This document shows positions 1 through 7,782 of a stretch of 13,507 nucleotides of DNA, one piece after another (the stretch's first letter is position 1; every line of letters starts with the position of its first letter). The stretch comes from Pleurotus ostreatus/Saccharomyces cerevisiae fusant (taxonomy: Eukaryota; Opisthokonta), in assembly GCA_024196135.1 (NCBI GenBank), contig JAMQCK010000960.1, forward strand, positions 1 through 13,507, read 5' to 3'. Below the pieces are notes generated by a model. The model did not search any database. It was not told the DNA's origin and was given only the letters and a program-made list of their open reading frames with translations. Position numbers and translations under genes: made by a program.

Positions 1-430
1 ACGTTGCCTAGACTCGTCGCTAGATCCCCAGATGGGAAGGCTCCACCCTATACAAGATCTCTTTCTGGCCAATATCAGGCGTGGTTGCGATGCGTGCGAC
101 AGATGTCGTACCGCTACGGGGGCTCTATACTTCCCCTTCTCCCTCTCCCCATACGGCTTCGCACATTTACCTCTATTATCTTACACTGTGCGTAAATATG
201 TTCATCATTGTGGATATAGGTGACGCAAATCTATGCAAAAGTCCGCAAATCTTAGATGAACTTCAAGCGGGCCAGTCAATCTTGACCAATTTTCGCTTTG
301 GACCGAAATTTGTTGTTATTTACATTCCTTATAGTCAACACTCGATGATTTGCATCAATTACCTATATACAGTTTTCCTGATGTACTTATGCGCTTTCTC
401 GCATGCTGAGGCTATCTTCTAATAGGTTCT
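1..430. other. Unassigned, AT-richer flank without a gene
   Basis: I see no supportable gene here. The open frames are short, overlap in several frames and show no recognisable motif. From about 190 to 420 the composition is clearly AT-richer than the rest of the window, with several GCAAAT/GCGTAAAT-like words. The same kind of word occurs in the palindromic insert at the 3' end of the NACHT-WD40 gene, so this could be old mobile DNA or simple intergenic sequence. I cannot choose between them. Confidence 0.5.
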
Positions 431-610
431 TTCACTGCCGTACGGATGACTTCGCGCGGTCGAGCCTGAATAGCTGGATTCCCTGACCGGACATCCGATT
501 TTGCTCACCAGTTTCCTCAACTTGTTGGTAATCTCTTTTGAACGTCATATCCTCGTTTTCCTCTGGCATGCTATGGTTCTCATCCTCATACTCCTTTTCC
601 CCTTACATAT
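430..610 (-). other. Possible acidic coding fragment (minus strand)
   Basis: On the plus strand this stretch is pyrimidine-rich. Read on the minus strand it gives an uninterrupted frame of about 55 codons rich in Glu, Asp, Gln and Arg, containing EYEDENHSMPEENED, and ending at a stop near 437. A TAA lies just upstream, so it would have to be an exon after a splice site or a remnant. No domain is recognisable. An acidic disordered segment is as likely as chance in pyrimidine-biased DNA, so confidence is low. Confidence 0.15.
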
Positions 611-3600
611 CACGACACTGTCTCCCTTCGCTCTCATTTATTGAGGTCTTGATGTAGTTCCTTTCTGGAGTTTGCTTCGCTTCTTCGTATATGCGTTCTC
701 ATACGTACTCTTGGATTTGCTGTACGACTTCTACCTTTCTGCGAACTATGAAGCGCCGTGCTTTATTTGTACTATCTCTGCTACATACAGGTCTGGGAAG
801 GGCGAGCGTATAAAACTATGGACAGGACTACTCTTGTTACCGGACGACCTTTCCCGAATTTGTTCGCGTATACATCGGCATGTTCCTCGGGTTCGCGCAG
901 TCACTCCGTGTCTCGTCGACGAGTGGGCAAGGTCGTCGGCGGAGGCGCAACTATCTGCAACGCGCTGGCGCGAGTCGCTGGCGATCGGGCCCTATGAGTA
1001 CATGCCGCATATCAAACCACCTGCGGTCCCGCCATCAATGTCGGCGAGAGAGAAGAAAGTATCTGACTTACTGGCGGGAGATCAGGGTACAGAAGGCGCA
1101 CAGCCTCATACATATTAGCATGCGCTTGCCGTGCCCGGTATTCTCATGGAGCATTGAGCGCGCACCATAGGGTGAGGATCTTCCTGGAGTCACGGCCAGC
1201 ACCTATGCAAGGTCGCTCGTAAGCCAACAGCTAGTCCGCGCCGGTGCGATGAGAGGTTTAAGGATCATGGTCGTCGGATTCCACAAGAAAAGCAGGCCAG
1301 TACGGCAAAGATGGGCTTACCTCAGACGTAGCGCACGTAGCGCTCGAGGGTCCTCTGGTCGCGCGAGAAGTTATGTCTCGGAAAAATGAAAGATCCTCGA
1401 CGCAATGCGCGCGGGAATCCAAAGAGGTCGAAGAAGGCGCCTAAAGAGGCTCGAGGAGATCAGACTCGTTCAGACAAAGGTAGGAGGTTGAGCCCACCGA
1501 GTCGATTAAGCACAAGTGAGGAGACTGCAATAGCGCTGATGATAGTGCGAGCCTCCTCGATAAACCGGCGCTTATGGTGGAGCCTCCTAACAAAGTCTCG
1601 GCTTCCTGTCTGAACAGAAAATCCAACCTCATAAGCAATGACGTCGCCGGCCGTGGTACTTCATGAAAGACCCAAGCAGCGTCGACAAAGCATGATCACG
1701 GCTTATGTGGTATCAGCGAGTGAGCAAGCAACATAGCAGGGAGGACGCACAGGCATGAACACGCCGGGTCGCTCGAGTTGAAGTTTAATGACAAGGCGCG
1801 TCATCCGGCGCGAGCTCGCCATCTACTTCTTGCGAAAATCCAATTAGCAAGCTTGGCCCACAAATGCTGAAGCCGTCGGAGAGGTCAAGTTCCCTTCGAC
1901 CGTAGGGAAATTCTGACCGCCCGTCCGAGCGTTGAAGAGTTGGTGTTGGGGAAGCGAGAGTCGGGCTGCGACCTCGGGACACGCGGTAGCCAGCTACTTG
2001 TAGCCTTGAGACTAGGATAGCTGGGAGGTGGAGATCCTGCAGATGACGGTGAAGGACAAGGACGGACAGCGCGATCAGCTTCCGCCTTTGATCTCGATCA
2101 GATTCCGCTTTGCTTCCGCGTCCGTCTTGCTTCCGTCCATCATCGTCGACGTCGACGCCCTCTGCTTCACACTCTCCCCCCTCCCTCGAAGTACCGCACT
2201 CTGTCAGACTCGCGAAACCTCGACGACCAACTCTGGCTTGGACGATGGCCTACGGCGCGGTGGTCAGCGCGAATTGCTTGATCAGCGGCGGCGAGAAACC
2301 TCCTTGGGGCCTTGGGCAGATGCGCTTGACTCGGCCGGAGGGGATGCGAATGCGCAGAGACAGCGGGGAGCTCTGACAAGGGATAGCAGAGGAGAGTTAG
2401 ATCGACGCTCTCGACCCTTCGTTCAGCGCGGGCGTAAAGTATGTCCCCTGCCCTACCTGACCCCCGCCAGCTAATCGGAGCACGTAGCCGTGTCCCGTCT
2501 ACTTCTACACCACCGACGAAAAGGCACGCAAAAGCACCCTCCGCACGCCATGTAGACTCTCGTAACCTGTCAGGCTGCGTGATTTTACCGGGGCCGGCCC
2601 ATCTTGCGCGCGAAGTCGGCCCTTCCCTCACCACCGACCTCCCCTTGTGCCCGAATCCTCAACGGCCGCGCCTTCTCATTATGACTGCTCAGTGAGGAGA
2701 CGCCTTGCTCGATACCGCGGGAAACCTATCGTAAGTTGAGGGGATAATCACGTTATTGGGTGAGTACTACCGACTCCAGTCTCTTGAGTTTTGTGCGACA
2801 ATGTTGACGCCCAGCCCCTAGGTCAAGCATCATCTACAACAACAACATGCCTGTCTACCGGATACACCAGGTTCTGTCGCAATATGAGCCCTAGCTGGCG
2901 CTCATGATGACCGTCTTCTGAGGGTATGTGTTCGGTGTCAACTTCGCTCACCATTCCGGCTTACGCTCTGCTTCTCATCCGGTTAGCGCGACTCCCAGCG
3001 AGCGTAGACTTCTAAGAGCGTCGCCCTGCGTCCCCATCGCCCAGCATGATAGACTGAAGGACGTGCCTCTAGGCTTCCTTTCTGCTCTCGCTGGCCGCGG
3101 ATTCCGACGACATTGACGGTCGGTCGAGGTTGACTTCGTATCGAATCCGCGGGCGCGGACGGCATGAGCCATCGCATCCGACCTTCGCATACGACTCCGT
3201 ACCTTCATTGCCGTGAATCCAGCCAACCTTTGCGACGCGCGCATCGACTGTTCCACAACACACAAGATATGCGCCCACTTCCCCTCGACCGACCTCGGTC
3301 AGTCCACGTCCTGACCCATGTTGGTTGGCTTTACTCGGAAGCGCTAACGCGCACTCAGGCTGTCGAAGATGTACCCACTGCTGGTCGCAGCGGTGGTCGC
3401 AGCGCTGACAAGTCATCCCTTCCCGTCGAGGCGCGGCTGCCCGCAATCATGAGGCTCTACGGCAAGTCGTGCCTGTGCGTAACAGGTTATCGAGCGTAAT
3501 TTCCAGCTCTGACTTGCGCATATATCCAGTCAGTACACCTCTTGCGACCCTGCGCTCCGACCCGACGAGGATGTACGCGACTCGGAGGGATGGTTTCCCG

Positions 3601-4460
3601 ACTCCGCACGATCCACGACACGCAAACTGGACAGACTCGGACAGGCATCTTTAGGAACCAGCGTTACAGTTCTTCGATATATGTGCCTCTCGCGGTCCGT
3701 ATCCCTCTCCGAAGACATTTCGAAGACCTCTCATAGCGCTAGAGGTTTATCCAGGCGCTGTTCCGACTCGGTGGGTTTGGTCGCCCTCTTTCCTCTCGCA
3801 CTTCTTTGATATCTTGCAGATAATGGCAGCCTCTCAAACCAGGGAAGCTTTGCGCCATCGGCGGTAATGTCGGACCCTGAGCGCCCTTCTCGCGCGCATA
3901 CATGCGGAACGTCGCCTTGAGAGCTGCGCCTGAACCGCCGGAAAAGGGTCCGCTCCAGCTCTCGACAAGGAGAGCCCGCACTCGCGCGTTCGGCGTCCCT
4001 TTATCGGCCCACCTCAAACGTCGTACTACAGCGCGTACGGACGACTTCCTTGCTCGCCATTCTCTAGCGCTGAGGAGCCCTCGGAGACCTCATAGCCGAC
4101 CTGAGTTGCGCTGAATCCAAATTTGACGCGTGTATGCGGGCGCGGGCCCTCATGGACGCTTAAGTGACTCTCGCGCATCGAGTTCGACGGCTCCGACCCG
4201 CGCATCGCCTCTGCTACGTGCGCTACAGCAAACATCTCGATCCTCAAGCTTCGCCCTTGTGCTTCATATCGCCTCTGGTGTACGTCTACGAGGTCATGTA
4301 TGCCGAAGTTCATGCACTTACATTAACTATAGCTCTATCGTACGCCCCAATTTGTCCACCCAAACACAACGTCGTTCGCGCTGCACCCTGTCGGCGGCGA
4401 CCCTCAACGCTCGGCAATATCAAGATCGACGAGGGGGATCCGCGGCTCGCCATACGCCTA
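610..4460. other. Long stretch without a recognised gene
   Basis: Many frames of 60-155 codons stay open on both strands, as expected of GC-rich DNA. None shows a domain, a signal peptide or a convincing chain of exons. Between about 3000 and 4300 some minus-strand frames look more protein-like, for example the one ending at 3739 and the one ending at 4026. On the plus strand intron-like stretches also occur: about 3476-3530 has a GTGCGT donor, a CTGAC branch and a CAG acceptor, and about 4280-4332 runs GTACGT to TTAACTATAG. The two readings contradict each other. I leave the region unassigned as possible gene remnants. Confidence 0.4.
3517..3531. repeat. 15-bp exact repeat, copy 1 (CGCATATATCCAGTC)
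   Basis: This 15-mer recurs exactly at 6306-6320. On the minus strand both copies can be read as the codons for D-W-I-Y-A. Flanking similarity is weak but both copies are followed on the plus strand by CCTCT/CCCTCT and further partial matches. It may mark two diverged copies of one coding segment. Confidence 0.5.
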
Positions 4461-4609
4461 GTTCTTCGTCGGCGTCAAGCGACGCCAACTCGTCGAGGCT
4501 GGATTACCCCCACTTCGTCGGCGCCGGGCGTGCCCCAGATTCGTCTGCGTCGGGCGTCCCCCGCTTCGTCTGCGCCGGCGGGGCCCCGCTTCGTCGACGC
4601 CGACGAGTC
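4461..4609. repeat. Tandem repeat, 24-26 bp units, about six copies
   Basis: On the minus strand the array is a run of units that each begin GACGAAG followed by GGGG. Unit boundaries on the plus strand are 4571-4595, 4546-4570, 4520-4545, 4495-4519 and 4471-4494, with partial units at both ends. Neighbouring units match at roughly two thirds of positions or better. Unit length 25 is not a multiple of three, so each unit would shift the frame of any protein crossing it. The array lies at the 3' end of the candidate minus-strand gene 5032-4504. Confidence 0.75.
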
Positions 4610-5032
4610 AATCTTACGTGGAGGCCCTCTACTTCTCCGCCGCATATATGCGTAGATAGCGCTGCCGGTAGCCGTCGCCGCGTCATTGAGGTCGACTGCT
4701 GCGTCGCTAAGGCCGTCGAATGCGTCCTCAAGTCATCGGCTACGCCTTCGGGGTCGAGCGTAGTGTCGCTGAGGCCGTCAGCTGCGCCAATCAGGTTGAG
4801 CTCTGTCGATGGCGGGGGCCGCATGATCTTGCCACCCAACGCTACCAGAACGGAAGTTAGTTCGTCGTCTATAAGTTATGAAGAACTCGAGGATTCTGTC
4901 TGACCTGCCCGATTTGTGGGAAACGTCGCATCCGCAGCCGGCTCAATACCTGCACTCACTTGTCGCGTACGACATCGCGGCCGGAGCCGCAATCGAGGTC
5001 AAGATTGAAGCCAGTCTACATTTTCTCCGCAT
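4504..5032 (-). CDS. Candidate two-exon hypothetical gene, probably frameshifted
   Basis: I do not recognise this protein. Reading the minus strand, an ATG at 5032 sits directly after an in-frame TGA. Exon 1 (5032-4960) codes 24 residues beginning MRRKCRLASILTSIAAPAAM. An intron at 4959-4869 has a GTGAGT donor and ends ATAACTTATAG. Exon 2 (4868-4504) then continues in phase for a total of 145 residues, including KIMRPPPSTELNLIGAADG. Near 4730 the original frame degenerates while the neighbouring frame reads well (EDAFDGLSDAAVDLNDAATA). The pentapeptide DGLSD, encoded at 4779-4765 and again at 4717-4703, is spaced 62 bases apart, one short of 21 codons, which suggests a lost base. The end runs into the tandem repeat. 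It may be a decaying gene or a chance assembly. The region also reads open on the plus strand. Confidence 0.28.
4641..4652. repeat. 12-bp perfect palindrome CGCATATATGCG, copy 1
   Basis: A perfect self-complementary 12-mer, repeated exactly at 6024-6035. Its CGCATATAT half also occurs in the 15-bp repeats at 3517 and 6306. The function is unknown. It could be a protein-binding site or a by-product of shared coding ancestry, since the minus strand around both palindromes reads A-Y-M-R-R. Confidence 0.5.
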
Positions 5033-5400
5033 TCATCCTCCCCGGCGTTCCGACCGACTATGACTACGTACTTCGTCTAGTAATTATCGTCATGTTGGCA
5101 CGTCTCGGGTCTCGGTACTTCTCTGTACTCTTTAGACAGCTGACAATGGCATATGTATATATTGCTACACATCTCTCCTTTGAGCATTACGGATACGGCC
5201 GCTGAGCCCGTAAAGTCGAGAGACGAGCGCGGGCGAGGTCCTGGGCGAGTGTTGGGGGGACGGAGCCGCCGGCCCGTTGCCCCGAAATCGTCTCGATCGC
5301 CAAGTCGCATCAGCTTGTCCCCTCCCCTCAAGCGGAGACGTCGACGTCTATCTCGCCTCCCCCCCCAACGCATTCATTGTCATAGGCTAGTGCCTTCTCG

Positions 5401-5664
5401 ATGCGGATGTCTAGTCCCGCCCTACTCTATGCGCCCCCGCTGGACTTCCGCTGGTTTTGGACACCCATGCGCCCCGAGACCATGGAGCCGCTGGTGCTCA
5501 CTGCAGTCGACATGTCCTTTGAGTACATCAAGCTTCTCGAGCGCGCTGGACTAGTGCCCGCTGAAGGTGTGTGACATCCTCGCTCTCGCCTATCCTTCGC
5601 TGATTGCTCGACAGATGGCTCGATACTCAACCGCTTATCCGAGGAGCTCGACTTTCCGGGATGA
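5401..5664 (+). CDS. Candidate two-exon small hypothetical protein
   Basis: I do not recognise the family. An ATG at 5401 opens a frame with strongly C/G-ending codons that reads sensibly as protein, including FRWFWTPMRPETMEPLVLTA and a helical SFEYIKLLERAGLVP. The exon stops at 5566 on a good intron (5567-5614, 48 bp: GTGTGT donor, CGCTGATT branch, GACAG acceptor). Exon 2 continues in phase with DGSILNRLSEELDFPG to a TGA at 5662, giving 71 residues. The stop follows a protein-like stretch and would be CGA with one C-to-T change, so the gene may once have been longer. No partner or role can be named. The alternative is a non-coding open stretch. Confidence 0.3.
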
Positions 5665-6023
5665 GATACGCTGGCCCGCACCCCGCAGACCCCCAATGCA
5701 TGTATTTAATCCTCAGAGGATGCCTCATACCCCAGACTCGTCAGGGCGACCACCTAGGGCAACTTCAGGAGCAGCTTCGGCGCATACACTTCACCACACT
5801 CCGCCAGTTCGCTGTTCATATGGATATATGAGCTTTTCCCGCTCTCTCGTCGCCCCTTGAGCGAGCTGCTCGGTGCCCGTGCTTCGCCCAGGGCATATCC
5901 CGGCTGCCGTCCTGTCCTAGTGAGCTACCCGCGTTCAAGTCTTTCAGAATTTCCCGCTGATCCCCGGTCAGACTTCAAATCTCGTCAAGGCCGTAAATCA
6001 TGTTCCCCTCACCCTCAGAACGG

Positions 6024-6035
6024 CGCATATATGCG
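6024..6035. repeat. 12-bp perfect palindrome CGCATATATGCG, copy 2
   Basis: Exact second copy of the palindrome at 4641-4652, about 1.4 kb away. It lies in a stretch without an assigned gene. Confidence 0.5.
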
Positions 6036-6272
6036 GGATCATGCCGTGCCTCGCAGCTATAGAACGTCGTCGAGAGCGGCCACAATCCCTAAGAGTACGA
6101 CCTGCCCGACGTTGCTCTAGAGGTAGCGGACGACGCCCGAAGGCCTAGCACGAGGTCTACCTCATCTTCGCTCATCTCTATTTCGACGTGGCAAAGTGTG
6201 CATTCTTGACAGACGACTCCTTTTCCTTGCTGACGACGACGCAGAACCATCACCCGCCAGTGCTGGCGCTCT

Positions 6273-6472
6273 TCAAGCTAGAATTGGCCGGGATTTCTCA
6301 TTCGACGCATATATCCAGTCGTCGAGCTCCCTCTCACGAAGGACGCGCAACTCGAGCAGTCGCACGCGGTCTGCGGGATAACTACCACTTAGCGCTCAAC
6401 TCTCGCCCTCCGCCTTCGCTTACGACAGGTCTGATGCGCTTCTCGGGTGCGTCTACAGTATCGCGCCGCCAT
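6273..6472 (-). CDS. Candidate small two-exon protein (48 residues)
   Basis: On the minus strand an ATG at 6472 opens a short exon (6472-6424), MAARYCRRTREAHQTC. It is followed by a well-formed intron (6423-6371, 53 bp: GTAAGC donor, GCTAAG branch region, CCCGCAG acceptor). Exon 2 (6370-6273) reads in phase RVRLLELRVLRERELDDWIY, an amphipathic charged helix, and ends with TGA at 6275. The DWIYA stretch falls on the 15-bp repeat shared with position 3517. The family is unknown. The exon may belong to a larger or broken gene, because an acceptor-like TACAG lies just before the ATG. A competing plus-strand intron-like sequence (6447-6497) overlaps exon 1, so confidence is low. Confidence 0.25.
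6306..6320. repeat. 15-bp exact repeat, copy 2 (CGCATATATCCAGTC)
   Basis: Exact match to 3517-3531, about 2.8 kb away. Here it lies inside the candidate minus-strand exon 6370-6273 and encodes D-W-I-Y-A. Confidence 0.5.
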
Positions 6473-7400
6473 GTCCCTGTACTAATACAAGTCGCAGATC
6501 GCTCATATGCGCATGTCGAGGTCGCGCTTCCGAACCTTGAGGATCTGCTTGGGGTTCCCCGTCAACGTCGTACCTGCGACAACCTGTCATCATGCCTGCA
6601 GATCCGCCGTCGACAGCCTTGATCCCGGCCCATCGAGTCATATACTTCCTGTTGAGGGGCATGGTCGCAGTGTGGGGTGTCTGCGAGACCCCTTCGCCCT
6701 CTGGCGCTTGTCGGGCGATCGGACTCGGGCGCATCTTCAATCAGCCACGCGCCTGATGTCTCGTACGTTCAACCCGTCGGTCAGCCAGGTCTTCGGCTAT
6801 GCAAACGACGCCACCTCGAGAGCGTCGTCGACTGGGAGTTGGGGGATCGCATCTGACAGCGCGACGAGCGATGGGAGATGGCTGCTCGCTGTCCGAAGAG
6901 CCCCAAGATAGCCCGGGTGCAAGTATCACCCGCCGCTGAGGTGAGCCCTCAGCAGTGGTGCAACCCGCATGGTATGAATTTACCTAACTCTTCGTACAGG
7001 AGTCAATCACGGTCCGCAGTCGCACAGTCGGTGGTCGCGCTGACGTTGGAGGATTAAAACAACGCGCATTGAAGTTCTGCCGTTGACGGAGTTCGCAATA
7101 GGATACAGTACGTCCTCCGCATCCTCAGCAGGTTTCGTTTCTGATCGTACTCGTCTATAGATGCTATTGAGATCAGAGTGTCGGCGGAGTGGTTGGTCGC
7201 CCTCGCCTTTGGGCTTCTCGTAAATGTTGTGGACGACGTCGCTATCAATCGACTTCGCGGCAGCGAACACATTCGCGCGCGGCGTTGCGAATACAATAAC
7301 AACTTCGGTGAGTCGTACGCGTGTTCTGCAACCGCAATGACTGAGGACCGCCGCAGATGGGCTTGGCTAGGAGCTGGAGCGCCACTGAAGATGGCGTAGA

Positions 7401-7782
7401 CACCATCGTGTTATTATCGACCTCCTACACGTACGCTTTTTCCCGCTTTTACGCTCCTTCCCGCTTGTACGCGCCGCTGTGTATAGACATTCAAGGCCAA
7501 TGTATAAGATACTAGTACCGAGTTCATATCGCTCGTTCCTTGCAGGCTTCTACCATGAACCTGACGTCCATCTCCATACTCATGGAAGCCTTCTCCCTGG
7601 AACCCTCCGACGCCACCGTGTCACAAACGGCGAGCTGACAGCGAGTACGCTGTCCGGGCGACGTCCTTCTGCGGCGAGGCCTACACGTGCACGGGAATGA
7701 ACGTCGGTGGTGACTGGGTGGCGTATGACGGCGTGTGGGGTTGCATGTCTAACGCGCGACGCCCCTCTTGCTTCCCACCGCC
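7401..7782 (+). promoter_or_regulatory. Presumed promoter and leader of the NACHT-WD40 gene
   Basis: This is the 380-bp gap before the chosen start codon. It holds a pyrimidine-rich stretch (7430-7470) and a CCAATGTATAAG element at about 7497-7508 that combines CCAAT-like and TATA-like words. An acceptor-like CCTTGCAG lies near 7545. Several ATGs lie between here and the start (7555, 7697, 7707), in other frames or stopped quickly, so if transcription begins early the mRNA would carry upstream open frames that could lower translation. No transcript evidence is available, so the element calls are inference. Confidence 0.3.

Larger units (their letters stand above)
5665..7400. other. Coding-like but unresolved region, both strands
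   Basis: Blocks that look like exons and introns appear on both strands. Plus-strand intron-like stretches include 6447-6497 (GTGCGT donor, TACTAATAC, CGCAG), 6941-6999 (GTGAGC, CCTAACT, TACAG) and about 7109-7161 (GTACGT, CTGAT, TATAG). Minus-strand ones include 6423-6371 (GTAAGC, GCTAAG, CGCAG) and 6983-6936 (GTAAAT, CTCAC, CTCAG). Between 7000 and 7330 both strands read as plausible protein. I recognise no domain on either strand and cannot decide between an intron-rich gene, overlapping remnants or chance. Confidence 0.35.

Noticed and set aside
240..280. Short similarity (GATGAA...TCAAGCGGG) to sequence after the 3' insert near 13131
   Set aside because: Only about 15 bp with a gap; too short to claim a second copy of the element.
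2167..2634. 155-codon minus-strand frame and overlapping 148-codon plus frame
   Set aside because: Both are open because the DNA is GC-rich. No motif, no splice context and no start context favour either.
4130..4903. 257-codon plus-strand open frame, the longest outside the NACHT-WD40 gene
   Set aside because: It is Ser/Arg/Ala-rich and low in complexity, crosses the 25-bp tandem repeat, has no domain, and competes with a better minus-strand reading.
6447..6497. Plus-strand intron with TACTAATAC branch as proof of a plus-strand gene
   Set aside because: The signals are good, but flanking exons could not be chained into a stop-free protein for long, and minus-strand introns nearby are equally good.
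7000..7330. Minus-strand protein (VFAAAKSIDSDVVHNIYEKP) or plus-strand protein (AEWLVALAFGLLVNVVDDVA)
   Set aside because: Both look plausible over the same bases. I could not decide, so neither is called a gene.
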